Position numbers and translations under genes: made by a program. Below are positions 49,704 through 58,618 of a DNA stretch of 64,000 nt, piece by piece; position 1 is the stretch's first letter; the number at the start of each line of letters is the position of its first letter. Source of the stretch: Dietzia natronolimnaea (GTDB lineage: Bacteria > Actinomycetota > Actinomycetes > Mycobacteriales > Mycobacteriaceae); assembly GCF_039525805.1 (NCBI RefSeq), contig NZ_BAAAHZ010000014.1; one strand, given 5' to 3'. The notes below the pieces were generated by a model. That model saw only the letters and a list, made by a program, of their open reading frames with translations. It searched no databases and was not told the origin of the DNA.

Positions 49704-52604
49704 ATGGCTGACACCCCACAGGATCACCCCGCGACCGACTCGGGGACCGATCCCCTCGCCCGGGCGGTGGCCCCGCTGCGGGACGACGTCCGGTTCCTCG
49801 GTTCCCTGCTCGGCGAGACGATCCGTGAGCACGCCGGTGACCGGGTGTTCGATCTCGTCGAGACGGCCCGCCGCACGGCGTTCGCGGTCCGGCGCTCGGA
49901 GGCCGACAGGGACGAGGTGTCGGCCCTGTTCAAGGACATCAGCGCCGCCGACGCCATTCCGGTCATCCGTGCGTTCTCCCTGTTCGCGCTGCTGGCCAAC
50001 GTGGCGGAGGACCTGCACCAGGAGCGCCGCAGGCGGATGCACCGGGCTGCCGGGGAGGCGCCGCCCGACGGTGACCTGGAGGTCACGTGGACCCGGTTGG
50101 CGGACCTGCTCGAGGGGGACGGCGACGAACGACTGGCGGCCGTGCGTGCGACCGCCCGCGTGTCCCCGGTCCTCACCGCGCACCCCACGGAGACCCGGCG
50201 CCGGATGGTGTTCGAGGCCACCCGCCGGGTACACGTCCTCATGGGCCGTCGCGACGGCCTGCGCTCGGTGGAGCAGGACCCCGTGACGGAGGCGGAGCTC
50301 GCCGAACTCGAGCTCGAGCTGCGCCGGCTCGTCCTCGCGCTGTGGCAGACCGCCCTCATACGAAACGAGCGTCCCCACATCGAGGACGAGGTGATGGCCG
50401 GGCTCCAGTACTACGAGGCCACCCTGCTCGAGGTCATCCCTCCGCTCAACGCCCAGATCGACGAGCGCCTCGGGTGCGGGGGCCGCGCCGTCGTGCGGCC
50501 CGGCTCGTGGATCGGGGGTGACCGCGACGGCAACCCGTACGTCACCGGCGAGGTGGTGCGGTTCGCCACCGACCGGGCGGCCGAGTTGCTCCACGGCCAC
50601 TACGCCGAGCAGTTGCGCCTGCTCGAGCGTGAGTTGTCGATGTCGGCCCGGATCGTCGAGGTCGACTCCGGGATAGCCGCGTTGGCCGACTCCCTCACGG
50701 ACACCGAGGTCGAGGGGAGTCCGGCGCGGGAGGACGTGCCGTTCCGCCAGGCGGTCCGGGTGGTCCGTCGTCGGCTCGCCGCGCGCGCCCGCGCGACCGG
50801 GTCGTCGCTGCCCCGCTCGGTGCTGCTGTCCGCGGGGCGGCTCATCGGCCTGGACGACGACCCCCCGTACGCCGGCCCGGAGGAGATGGCGGCGGACCTC
50901 GAGACGATCGACGCCGGGCTCTCCGCGGTGGGGTCCGACCTGCTGCGCGCCCCGCGACTGCGGGACCTGCGGTGGGCGCTCAACTCGTTCGGGTTCCACC
51001 TCCAGTCCCTGGACATGCGCCAGAACTCGGAGTCGCACGAGGACCTGCTCACCGAGCTGTTCGCGCTGGCCGGGGTGTCCGAGGACTACGCGGCGCTCGA
51101 CGAGGACGCCCGCGTCGAGCTCCTGCTCGGCGAGCTCTCCCACGATCGACCACTGCTCGGCGTCCGGGCGGAGCTCTCGGAGTTCGCGGACAAGGAGATG
51201 GGCGTGCTGCGCGCCGCCGCGGAGGCGGTCGCCGGACTCGGACCCGACGTGGTGCCGCACTACATCGTGTCGATGTGCGGCTCGGTGTCCGACCTGCTCG
51301 AACCCGCCGTTCTCCTCAAGGAGGTCGGACTGTTCTCCGGCAGCCCGGACGAACCCCGGTCGACCGTGCGCCTCATCCCGTTGCTGGAGACCATCGACGA
51401 CCTCGCCGGCGGGGCCCGGATGCTCGACGCGGCCCTGGCACTCCCCCAGTTCCGCGCTCTGGTGCGGTCCCAGGAGGACGTGCTCGAGATCATGCTGGGT
51501 TACTCGGACTCCAACAAGGACGGCGGGTACCTCGCCGCCAACTGGTCGCTCTACGAGGCCGAGCTCGCGCTCGTCGACGCGGCCGCGCGTGCGGGTGTGC
51601 ACCTGCGCTTCTTCCACGGCCGCGGCGGCGCGGTGGGACGGGGCGGCGGCAACTCCTACGACGCGATCCTCGCGCAGCCCCCGGGCGCGGTGCAGGGCGC
51701 GTTGCGGATCACCGAACAAGGCGAGATCATCTCCGCCAAGTACTCGGAGCCGGTCCGCGCACGCCGCAATCTCGAGGCACTGGTGGCGGCCACTCTCGAG
51801 GTCTCGCTGCTCGACGTCGAGGGCCTGGGTGACGACGCCGAGCATGCCTACGCGGTGATGGCCGCGCTCGCCCGCCTCGGCCGCGAGGCCTACGCCGAAC
51901 TGGTGCACGAGGATCCGGGTTTCATCGAGTATTTCACCACCTCCACGCCGCTCAGCGAGATCGGCGAGCTCAACATCGGCTCCCGCCCCACCTCCCGCAA
52001 GCAGACCTCCACGGTCGACGATCTCCGCGCCATCCCGTGGGTGCTGTCGTGGTCGCAGTCCCGCGTCATGCTTCCCGGCTGGTTCGGCGTGGGCAGCGCC
52101 CTCAAGCGCTGGATCGATGACGGCGGGAATGCGACCGGCGGGGAAGCGAATGCCGGCGACGGTGACAGCACAGCCGCCGGGGGCACGAACGCCGAGGAAC
52201 GGTTGGCCACGCTGCGGCGCCTCTACCGGGACTGGCCGTTCCTGCGCACCACGCTGTCCAACATGGCGCAGGTCATGGCCAAGGCCGACATGGGCCTGGC
52301 CGCCCGGTACGCCGAGCTGGTCCCGGACGCCGAGGTGGGCAGGAGGATCCACGGGGTGATCTCCGACGAGTTCGACCTCACCCGCGAGATGCTGCTGGCC
52401 GTGACCGGGCAGGAGACCCTGTTGGACGACAACCCGGCCCTCGCCCGCTCGGTCCGGAACCGGTTCCCGTACCTCGAGCCGCTCAACGTGCTGCAGGTGG
52501 AGTTGCTTCGGCGCTACCGCGCGGGCGACCGCGACCCCGACGTGCGGACTGGCATCCAGCTGACGATGAACGGCCTGGCCACCGCGCTGCGGAACTCGGG
52601 CTGA
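49704..52604 (+). CDS. ppc: Phosphoenolpyruvate carboxylase
   Basis: A 966-residue PEP carboxylase, adding bicarbonate to PEP to form oxaloacetate and refill the TCA cycle. Conserved blocks: SPVLTAHPTETRRRMVFEA near residue 154 (catalytic His), GSWIGGDRDGNPYVT near residue 268, MLGYSDSNKDGGYLAANWSLYEA near residue 597, FHGRGGAVGRGGG near residue 636, and PWVLSWSQSRVMLPGWFGVGSAL near residue 775. At about residues 806-832 a Gly/Ala/Asn-rich insert of roughly 25 residues (encoded near 52120-52195) interrupts the usual alignment just before RLATLRRLYRDWPF. The C-terminus ends ALRNSG where most enzymes end NTG. Transcription is probably leaderless. Confidence 0.96.
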   Translation: MADTPQDHPATDSGTDPLARAVAPLRDDVRFLGSLLGETIREHAGDRVFDLVETARRTAFAVRRSEADRDEVSALFKDISAADAIPVIRAFSLFALLANVAEDLHQERRRRMHRAAGEAPPDGDLEVTWTRLADLLEGDGDERLAAVRATARVSPVLTAHPTETRRRMVFEATRRVHVLMGRRDGLRSVEQDPVTEAELAELELELRRLVLALWQTALIRNERPHIEDEVMAGLQYYEATLLEVIPPLNAQIDERLGCGGRAVVRPGSWIGGDRDGNPYVTGEVVRFATDRAAELLHGHYAEQLRLLERELSMSARIVEVDSGIAALADSLTDTEVEGSPAREDVPFRQAVRVVRRRLAARARATGSSLPRSVLLSAGRLIGLDDDPPYAGPEEMAADLETIDAGLSAVGSDLLRAPRLRDLRWALNSFGFHLQSLDMRQNSESHEDLLTELFALAGVSEDYAALDEDARVELLLGELSHDRPLLGVRAELSEFADKEMGVLRAAAEAVAGLGPDVVPHYIVSMCGSVSDLLEPAVLLKEVGLFSGSPDEPRSTVRLIPLLETIDDLAGGARMLDAALALPQFRALVRSQEDVLEIMLGYSDSNKDGGYLAANWSLYEAELALVDAAARAGVHLRFFHGRGGAVGRGGGNSYDAILAQPPGAVQGALRITEQGEIISAKYSEPVRARRNLEALVAATLEVSLLDVEGLGDDAEHAYAVMAALARLGREAYAELVHEDPGFIEYFTTSTPLSEIGELNIGSRPTSRKQTSTVDDLRAIPWVLSWSQSRVMLPGWFGVGSALKRWIDDGGNATGGEANAGDGDSTAAGGTNAEERLATLRRLYRDWPFLRTTLSNMAQVMAKADMGLAARYAELVPDAEVGRRIHGVISDEFDLTREMLLAVTGQETLLDDNPALARSVRNRFPYLEPLNVLQVELLRRYRAGDRDPDVRTGIQLTMNGLATALRNSG

Positions 52605-52610
52605 GCCCCG

Positions 52611-52669
52611 TCGAGAAGAGCGTTCCGAACACGTTTCTCGAGTGCGAATGCGCGAAACGCTCTTCTCGA
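52611..52669. terminator. Long inverted repeat between ppc and the MFS gene
   Basis: Two 14-bp arms, TCGAGAAGAGCGTT (52611-52624) and AACGCTCTTCTCGA (52656-52669), are perfect complements around a 31-bp loop. The loop contains CGTTTC and GAAACG, which allow an alternative fold. It lies 7 bp after the ppc stop and 37 bp from the end of the convergent MFS gene, so a bidirectional terminator is the simplest reading. Confidence 0.65.
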
Positions 52670-52705
52670 TGCCCCAGCCGGGGCGGGGCGGGGCGGCCGG
52701 GCCGG

Positions 52706-53887
52706 CTACCGCAGTTGTCGCTGCGCGAGGGGGATGAGCAGCACGCACACCACCGCCAGGGCCGCGATCCACGGCACCGGACCGCCGAGACGGGACAGCA
52801 CCGCGAGCACGTACGGCGTCCCCATCCCGAGGTAGGCCAGGACGTAGAACACGGCCACGAGCCCGGCGTGGTCGCGGGGACCGGACTGGAACTCCACCTC
52901 GACCAGCCCGGCCACCAGCAGGGTCGCGTACCCCGCGCCCAGCAGGACCGCGACGGGCAGGAGCCACAGGGCCCGGCCGGGCAGGTCCGGGGACGCCGCC
53001 AGGACCGCGCCGGCGGACATGCCCAGCGCGGCGGCGGTCAGGCCGATGACCGGGGGGCGGGACGGCGGCGAGGACGCGGCGAGCCGGCGCACGGTGGGCT
53101 GGACCAGCACCCCGGCCCCGAGCGTGACGCCCACCATCACGCCGGCGTACGCGGTCGGCAGGCCCCCGGCGTCTCCGCCCAGCAGGTCCGCGAGCACCGC
53201 GAACGACATGCTGGCGCAACCGAACACCAACGGCGCCCAGGGGGCGACCCCCAGCAGGAACCTGCGGGTGCCCGCGCTGGAGGGGACGAGCCCGGCCGGG
53301 TCGGCACCCCCGTGCGGACGGTAGGGGTCGGCGGCGTTCCAGGCGGCCACCAGGGCGATCGTCCCGAGCACCAGGTGAGGGAGGTACGGGGACAGCATGG
53401 GCGCGGGAGCGAACTGGCCCACCAGGCCCCCGACCAGCCCGCCCAGCCCGAATCCGCCGGTCAGGGCGATCGCGGCCCGTCGCGCGCCGGTCCCGGGCGG
53501 GGCGCCCGCGGAGAGCTCTCGCACCCAGGCACTTCCCGCACCGAACGCGGCGCCCGACGCCAGTCCGGCCAGGAATCGGCCGAGGTAGAGCCACAGCGGG
53601 TCCTGCGGGCCGAGCAGCATCAGCACGGTGGCGACCAGGGACAGCACGAGCACCGGTCGCATGAGTACGCGCCGACCGTGGGCGTCGGACCACCGGCCCG
53701 CCACGAGGAGGGTCGGCAGCAACCCGACGATGTACACGCTGAACATCGCGGTGACCTCGGTCTGTCCGAGGCCCTGCTCCTCGCGGTAGAGCAGCAACAG
53801 CGGCGCGAACTGGTTGGCGCCCCACCCCACGGCGAACACCGCGAGGGCGGCACGCAACCACGCGCGATCGGTAGGCGCACTTGTCAT
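52706..53887 (-). CDS. Major facilitator superfamily transporter
   Basis: A 393-residue MFS protein with about twelve hydrophobic helices. The loop 2-3 motif is seen as LLVAGRWSDAHGRRVLMRPVL near residue 58 (GxxxDxxGRR), and a second-half equivalent around VQPTVRRLA near residue 260. It resembles drug- or metabolite-efflux carriers of the DHA type; the substrate cannot be told. It follows the LysE gene by 24 bp on the same strand, so the two may be one transcript driven from the ECF sigma operon upstream. ATG at 53887 follows no strong ribosome site. Confidence 0.85.
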   Translation of the reverse strand: MTSAPTDRAWLRAALAVFAVGWGANQFAPLLLLYREEQGLGQTEVTAMFSVYIVGLLPTLLVAGRWSDAHGRRVLMRPVLVLSLVATVLMLLGPQDPLWLYLGRFLAGLASGAAFGAGSAWVRELSAGAPPGTGARRAAIALTGGFGLGGLVGGLVGQFAPAPMLSPYLPHLVLGTIALVAAWNAADPYRPHGGADPAGLVPSSAGTRRFLLGVAPWAPLVFGCASMSFAVLADLLGGDAGGLPTAYAGVMVGVTLGAGVLVQPTVRRLAASSPPSRPPVIGLTAAALGMSAGAVLAASPDLPGRALWLLPVAVLLGAGYATLLVAGLVEVEFQSGPRDHAGLVAVFYVLAYLGMGTPYVLAVLSRLGGPVPWIAALAVVCVLLIPLAQRQLR

Positions 53888-53911
53888 GTGGCAGAACCTA
53901 TCGCCCGATCG

Positions 53912-54637
53912 TCAGGCGAGCGCCTCGATCACGAACGCCACCCCCACCGCCAGGAACAGCACGCTGACGACCACGTCCACCGTCGGCAGGACCCGCCCGA
54001 CCCGCTCGTTGACACGTCGGTGCGACGCCGCCACGGCGAGGGCGCAGAACCACACCAGCGCCACGGCGATCATCCCCGCCACCAGCACGACCGACTGCCC
54101 CGGAGGGACCTCGCCGCTCAGGAACGGCGTCAGGACGGCGCCGAAGAACACCAGCGCCTTGGGGTTGGCCAGATTGGTGGCCAGACCGCGGGCGAAGTCG
54201 GTCCCGGGCAGTCGCGGGTCGAGTGGGGTGGGGGCGCTCGGGGCGCTCGGGGCAGTCGGGGCGGTCTCCGGCGCCTCCGGGCCGATGGTGCCCGGGCCGG
54301 CGGGGTCCGGACCGGCGGGGTTCACGTCGGCGAGCCCGGCGCCCGGACGTGCCCGCCACCACCCTCGTAGCCCGAGCACCCCCAGGCTCGCCAGCAGCAG
54401 TCCGCCCGCCACCTGCAGACCCGTCATGACCTGCGGGTACACGCGCACCAGCGCCGCCAGCCCGGCGAACGCTGCCGCGAGCCAGATCGCGATCCCGCTG
54501 ACCACCCCGACCGCCGTGGCGACACCGTGGCGTCGTCCGACGAGCGACCGGTGGAGGACGACGACGAGGTCGGGCCCCGGCGAGATCACCGCGATCACCC
54601 AGATCCCGTAGAGCGCCGCGACCTGTCCCGCGGTCAC
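53912..54637 (-). CDS. LysE/RhtB-family amino acid exporter
   Basis: A 241-residue LysE-type membrane protein with about six helices. The N-terminal signature AVISPGPDLVVVLHRSLVGRRHGVATAVGVVSGIAIWL (residues ~16-54) and the later FARGLATNLANPKALVFFGAVLTPF near residue 150 are characteristic. Between helices 3 and 4 an insert of about 45 residues is almost only Pro, Ala, Thr, Gly and Ser (near residues 100-145), encoded by short DNA repeats. GTG at 54637 overlaps the ogt stop by GTGA. The family exports amino acids such as lysine, threonine or homoserine. Operon position after a sigma factor and a DNA-repair gene is unusual. Confidence 0.86.
   Translation of the reverse strand: MTAGQVAALYGIWVIAVISPGPDLVVVLHRSLVGRRHGVATAVGVVSGIAIWLAAAFAGLAALVRVYPQVMTGLQVAGGLLLASLGVLGLRGWWRARPGAGLADVNPAGPDPAGPGTIGPEAPETAPTAPSAPSAPTPLDPRLPGTDFARGLATNLANPKALVFFGAVLTPFLSGEVPPGQSVVLVAGMIAVALVWFCALAVAASHRRVNERVGRVLPTVDVVVSVLFLAVGVAFVIEALA
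54228..54265. repeat. Short GGGGCGCTC tandem repeats in the LysE gene
   Basis: About four 9-bp units (GGGGCGCTC, GGGGCGCTC, GGGGCAGTC, GGGGCGGTC) encode the APSAPSAPT part of the Pro/Ala-rich loop of the LysE protein. The unit is a multiple of three, so copy-number changes would keep the frame. Confidence 0.8.
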
Positions 54638-55278
54638 GCAGCCGACTCCATCGCCAGGAGACGCCTCTTGACCTCGAGCCCGCCCCGGTAGCCGCCGAGA
54701 CCGCCGTCCGAGCGCAGGATCCGGTGGCACGGCCACACCAGGGGAAGCGGGTTGGTGGCGCACGCCGTGCCCACCGCGCGGACCGCCCCGGGCTTGTCCA
54801 GAGCGGTGGCGATCTCCCGATAGGTCGCCGTGTGCCCGTACCCCACGTCGGGCAGTCGGCGCTGGACCAGACCGCGGAACCCGGAGGCCAGGACGGTGTC
54901 CAACGGCAGGGAGAACTCCCGGCGACGCCCGGTGAGGTAGGCCTCGATCTGGGCCGTGGCGTCGTCGAGAACGCGTGCGACGTCCGCGTCGCCGGTGGCC
55001 CCGTTCGGCGCTCCGGGGCCGCCCGCGTGCACGACGCGGGGCCCGATCTTCGTCGCGAGCATCGCCAGGACCTCGTCCCGGGGCTCGCCCTCGAACGCCA
55101 CGTACGCCAGGCCCTGCGGGGTCGTCGCCAGGAGCAGCCCGCCGATCGGCGAGCCGACGGACCGGACCAGCACGTCCACCAGACCCTCTCGCTGCGCCTC
55201 GCGCGCCAGGCGCTCGCGCAGCCGGTCCGTGTCCGCGGGAGCGCCGCGGAGTGTGTCGATGACGTCGTCCCCGGTCAT
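54634..55278 (-). CDS. ogt: Methylated-DNA--protein-cysteine methyltransferase
   Basis: A 214-residue DNA repair protein that moves the methyl group of O6-methylguanine to its own cysteine. The active site is PLVWPCHRILRSDGGLGGYRGGLEVKRRLL near residue 180, with the PCHR motif, and YREIATALDKPGAVRAVGTACATNPLPL before it is the DNA-binding helix-wing. The N-terminal part (about 1-95) is the Ogt-type ribonuclease-like fold. It overlaps the sigma factor stop by ATGA (55275-55278) and the LysE start by GTGA, so all three are translated together. Coupling to an ECF sigma factor suggests stress-induced alkylation repair. Confidence 0.92.
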   Translation of the reverse strand: MTGDDVIDTLRGAPADTDRLRERLAREAQREGLVDVLVRSVGSPIGGLLLATTPQGLAYVAFEGEPRDEVLAMLATKIGPRVVHAGGPGAPNGATGDADVARVLDDATAQIEAYLTGRRREFSLPLDTVLASGFRGLVQRRLPDVGYGHTATYREIATALDKPGAVRAVGTACATNPLPLVWPCHRILRSDGGLGGYRGGLEVKRRLLAMESAA

Positions 55279-55844
55279 GTCTGCTCCCTCTGCGGTGTCG
55301 TCTCGATGGTCGGTGTCGTTTCCATGGTCTGCCTCAGGGCCGCCACCCCGTCGGCCGCCGCGCGCCTCGCGGCCGAGTCGCTGCCCCCGATGAGCTCGGC
55401 GATCTCGGCGTACGGCAACCCGCCCAGATACCGGTAGGCCACACAGAGCCGCTGCCGGGTGGGCAGAGCGGCGACCGCATCCCAGATCGCGTGCCCGCCG
55501 AGCTCGTCGTCGTCGCCCCCACCGCCGCCCCTCCACGCGCCTCCGTCGCGCCCGCGGCCTCTTCCCGCCCACTCCCCGAGCACGGCGACATCGTCCGCGC
55601 CTCCCGCCGGGGCGGCCGACCGCGACGATCGGCGCACCACGTCCACCGCGCGGCGGTGGGCGACCCTGACCAGCCACGCCTCCACGTTGGTCTCCTCCGG
55701 CAGGTCCGGCCAGGCCCGCAGCGCGGACAGGAACGTCTCGGACCAGGCGTCGTCGGCGTCGGGGCCGGACCCCAGGACCGCGCGGCACACGCGCAGGACG
55801 GTCGGCCCGTGCCGGACCACCGCACCGTCGAAGGCTGCCCTCAT
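55275..55844 (-). CDS. ECF-family RNA polymerase sigma factor
   Basis: A 189-residue group IV sigma factor. Region 2 covers about residues 8-75 (RHGPTVLRVCRAVLGSGPDADDAWSETFLSALRAWP and EAWLVRVAHRRAVDVVRR) and region 4 about 118-170 (ALPTRQRLCVAYRYLGGLPYAEIAELIGGSDSAARRAAADGVAAL). A Gly/Asp/Arg-rich linker of about 35 residues separates them, longer than usual. ATG at 55844 has GGGGAGGA 8 nt upstream. No anti-sigma gene is adjacent; the operon continues to ogt and lysE. An upstream 40-bp sequence shared with the 60944 region may be its own target promoter. Confidence 0.85.
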   Translation of the reverse strand: MRAAFDGAVVRHGPTVLRVCRAVLGSGPDADDAWSETFLSALRAWPDLPEETNVEAWLVRVAHRRAVDVVRRSSRSAAPAGGADDVAVLGEWAGRGRGRDGGAWRGGGGGDDDELGGHAIWDAVAALPTRQRLCVAYRYLGGLPYAEIAELIGGSDSAARRAAADGVAALRQTMETTPTIETTPQREQT

Positions 55845-55920
55845 GTGTCAGATCCTCCCCTCGTCCCATCCGCCTCGTTCACACGCCCCGGCCACCCCCC
55901 TCGCCGACCGGCTCCAGCGG

Positions 55921-55960
55921 GTAGTCGCCCGCGGTCACGGAAACGTGAGGTCCGTCCGGT
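55921..55960 (+). promoter_or_regulatory. 40-bp conserved intergenic sequence, copy 1
   Basis: Of 26 bases at 55935-55960, 21 match 60958-60983, including an identical GAGGTCCGT, and similarity extends left to GTAGTCG at 55921. This copy lies upstream of the methyltransferase gene and downstream of the divergent sigma-factor start. A shared promoter or operator is a reasonable guess. Confidence 0.4.
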
Positions 55961-56069
55961 GGGAGTCGAGACCGAGGGCCTTCACGCGACGACGACGTCC
56001 GCGGCCGGTGCTATCGTCGGACCACCGTCGCCGCTGGTGAGTGGCGGTCCACGGAGGTGAATCTCGGTC

Positions 56070-56816
56070 ATGGACCTTCCCCGCATCTTCAGCATCCGCG
56101 AGAGCAGCCATCGGATCCACAATCCACTGACCGAGGACAAGCTCGCCGCCCTCGGGGAAGCCCTCCGACTCGCCCCGGGAACACGCGCGCTCGACCTGGC
56201 CAGCGGCTCGGGCGAGATGTTGAGCACCTGGGCGCGTGATCACGGGATCACGGGCACCGGGGTGGACATCAGCACCGTCTTCACCGAGGCTGCCCGAGCC
56301 CGCGCCGCCGAACTCGGCGTCGCCGACCGTGTCGAGTTCATCCACGGTGACGCCGCCGGCCATGTCGCGGACGAGCCGGTTGATCTGGCCGCATGTGTCG
56401 GCGCCACCTGGATCGGCGGCGGTGTCGCCGGGACGACCGAATTGCTCGATCGCAGTCTCCGGCCCGGGGGCGTGATGCTGATCGGCGAACCGTACTGGCG
56501 GCGGACCCCGCCGGACGAGGAGACGGCCGTCGCCTGCCAGGCCACCGCCATCGCCGACTTCCGGGAGTTGCCGGACCTGATGGGGTCGTTTCACGATCTC
56601 GGGTACGACATCGTCGAGATGATGCTCGCCGACCAGGACAGCTGGGACCGGTACACAGCGGCCCAATGGCTCAACCTGCGCCTCTGGCTCGACCGGAACC
56701 CCGCCGACGACCTGGCCCCGGAGGTGCGTGAGGAACTCGCCACCGCGCCCGCCCGCTACGCGCGTTTCACGCGTGAGTACCTCGGATGGGGCGTGTTCGC
56801 CCTCATGAAGCGCTGA
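56070..56816 (+). CDS. SAM-dependent methyltransferase
   Basis: A 248-residue class I methyltransferase. SAM-binding motif I is TRALDLASGSGEMLSTWAR near residue 38, motif II/acidic loop GVDISTVFTEAARARAAELGV near residue 63, and motif III-like DLAACVGATWIGGG near residue 105; the later GGVMLIGEPYWRRTPP is a typical post-motif segment. It resembles small-molecule O- or C-methyltransferases; the substrate is unknown. GGAGGTGA lies 8 nt before ATG, a strong ribosome site. A 40-bp conserved intergenic sequence lies upstream at 55921. The gene stands alone on its strand, followed at 148 bp by an SDR. Confidence 0.85.
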   Translation: MDLPRIFSIRESSHRIHNPLTEDKLAALGEALRLAPGTRALDLASGSGEMLSTWARDHGITGTGVDISTVFTEAARARAAELGVADRVEFIHGDAAGHVADEPVDLAACVGATWIGGGVAGTTELLDRSLRPGGVMLIGEPYWRRTPPDEETAVACQATAIADFRELPDLMGSFHDLGYDIVEMMLADQDSWDRYTAAQWLNLRLWLDRNPADDLAPEVREELATAPARYARFTREYLGWGVFALMKR

Positions 56817-56964
56817 CACTCATCCCCACGCGGTGATCGCGAGCCGCGTCTCCTCGGATCGACACTGATACAGCTTTCCCTTTCCCGTTCAATGCTCGGT
56901 ACTGTCGGCTATCGGATATCTCCGAGCGGCACGCCGCATCGGACTTGCGTGTGGAGGACAGGGA

Positions 56965-57735
56965 ATGGCATCGATCTTCATCTCGGGCGGGGCGGCTGGG
57001 ATCGGACTGGCAACGGCGGAGCGATTCGGCCGCGAGGGATGGACTGTCGGGGTGTACGACGTCGACACCGACGCCCTGGCCGCGGTGCAGTCGAGTCATC
57101 CCGACTGGATCACGGGGGAACTCGACGTCCGCGACATGCAGCAGTGGGAGAAGGCGCTGGAGGAGTTCACCTCGCACACCGGTGGGACCCTCGACGTCCT
57201 GGACAACAACGCGGGCGTTCTCGTCGCCGGTGACCTGTCGGAGATCTCGGCTGACGCGGTCAAGGCCCAGATCGACATCGATGTGCTGGGCGTGACGCTC
57301 GGCGCCAAAGCCGCGTTCCCGTACCTCAAGGCCACGCCGGGGTCACACCTGGTCAACATCGCGTCCGCGTCGGCGATCTACGGTCAACCCGGGATCGCCA
57401 CGTACAGCGCCGCCAAGTTCTACGTCGCCGGGCTGACCGAGGCGTTGGAGCTCGAGTGGGCACCGCACGGCGTGCGCGTGGTGGGGATCTGGCCGCTGTG
57501 GGCCAAGACCGCTCTCGCGGACCCCAAGGCCAAGACGACCAGGACTCTCGGCATCAAGATCACTCCCGAGCAGGTCGCGGACAAGGTCTGGCAGTCCGTC
57601 CACCCGACGACCCTTGACCGCCGCCTTCATCGCACGTCCTACAGCGTCGGTGAGCAGACGACCGTGCTCGCGAACATCTCCAAGTTCTCGCCCAACTTCG
57701 CGACGCGCCTGGTCAACAAGGTCCTGGCCCAGTAG
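56965..57735 (+). CDS. Short-chain dehydrogenase/reductase
   Basis: A 256-residue classical SDR. The NAD-binding SGGAAGIGLATAERF is at residues 7-21, LDNNAGVLVAGDL near residue 88, the active-site serine in VNIASASAIYGQPGIATYSAAKFYVAG near residue 132, and YSAAK supplies Tyr-Lys. The C-terminal third carries a basic stretch (RTLGIKITPEQVADKVWQS) sometimes seen in lipid-associated SDRs. GGACAGGGA before ATG serves as ribosome site. It is not coupled to its neighbours and is convergent with the ABC transporter. Substrate unknown; lipid or xenobiotic carbonyls are likely. Confidence 0.87.
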   Translation: MASIFISGGAAGIGLATAERFGREGWTVGVYDVDTDALAAVQSSHPDWITGELDVRDMQQWEKALEEFTSHTGGTLDVLDNNAGVLVAGDLSEISADAVKAQIDIDVLGVTLGAKAAFPYLKATPGSHLVNIASASAIYGQPGIATYSAAKFYVAGLTEALELEWAPHGVRVVGIWPLWAKTALADPKAKTTRTLGIKITPEQVADKVWQSVHPTTLDRRLHRTSYSVGEQTTVLANISKFSPNFATRLVNKVLAQ

Positions 57736-57859
57736 GGCCCACACGGGGGAGGCGGTGGCAGTTCCATCGGCGCCCGCGTCACGGACGAACGGTCTCGTCC
57801 GGTGCCCAGTCCACCGTCCCTGGGAAGTGGCGGACAGCGCTCTTCGTGGGTACGGGCCG

Positions 57860-58618
57860 TCATGCGTCGCGTGTCTTCAGAGTGAGGTGCGCTGCGATCG
57901 CGGTCACGAACGTGAAGGCGGCCATCACGGCGAGCCCGGCCAATGGCGTCAGGGGGCCGGTCGAGGTGACCGTGTAGGAGCCTTGTCCGGCGGTGGTGGG
58001 CCAGTAGGTCCCGGCGATCTCGCCGAGGATGCCGGGCATGCCCGGTGCCAGGGCCGGCACGAGGAGGGCGACGGTGACGATGATCGCCAGCGCACCGGTC
58101 GAACTGCGGGTGAGGGTGCCGAAAGCCAGACCCAGGATGGCGGTCAGGACGAGATAGGCCACGGCGCACAGGACAGCGCGGATGGTGTCGGGGGCGGTCA
58201 GACCCGCGGTCGGCAGCCCGGCGGCGGCGAGTGCCGCCTGGCCGGCGCCGAAGCTGCACGCCACGGTGACCACAGCGGTGGCGAGGGCGACCAGGGTGGC
58301 GACGGCGATCTTGGCCGTCAGGAAGACTCCGCGCCGGGGGGCGATGGTGAGGCTGGTGATGATCTGCCCGGTGGCGTACTCGCTGGTGATGGCTTGTGCG
58401 CCCAAGGTGGCGATGAGGATCTGGCCGACGAGGATTCCCTTGAGGCTGTTGCCGGTGGGGTCGAAGTCGGCGGGGAGGTCCGCCTGCCAGTCGGCCATGA
58501 GCCCGCTGATGCCGAGGAGGCTGACCACGACGGTGACCACCACGGTGGCGAGGGCGATCAGCCAGGTGCTGCGGACGCTGCGGGTCTTGATCCACTCGGC
58601 GGCGAGGAGGTTCATCAT
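57860..58618 (-). CDS. ABC transporter permease (ABC-2 type)
   Basis: A 252-residue membrane protein with six hydrophobic helices and the ABC-2 permease layout: LLAAEWIKTRSVRSTWLIALATVVVT at the N-terminus, GQILIATLGAQAITSEYATGQIITSLTIAPRRGVFLTAKIAVA near residue 65 and further helices to VMAAFTFVTAIAAHLTLK. It would form the membrane part of an exporter with the ATPase encoded just upstream, overlapping it by ATGA (58615-58618). TetR control from the shared operator region suggests efflux of a toxic or signal compound. Confidence 0.85.
   Translation of the reverse strand: MMNLLAAEWIKTRSVRSTWLIALATVVVTVVVSLLGISGLMADWQADLPADFDPTGNSLKGILVGQILIATLGAQAITSEYATGQIITSLTIAPRRGVFLTAKIAVATLVALATAVVTVACSFGAGQAALAAAGLPTAGLTAPDTIRAVLCAVAYLVLTAILGLAFGTLTRSSTGALAIIVTVALLVPALAPGMPGILGEIAGTYWPTTAGQGSYTVTSTGPLTPLAGLAVMAAFTFVTAIAAHLTLKTRDA

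Noticed and set aside
49677..53861. A 1394-codon open frame on the minus strand across ppc and the MFS gene
   Set aside because: It spans two genes with clear products and has shadow composition; no motif supports it.
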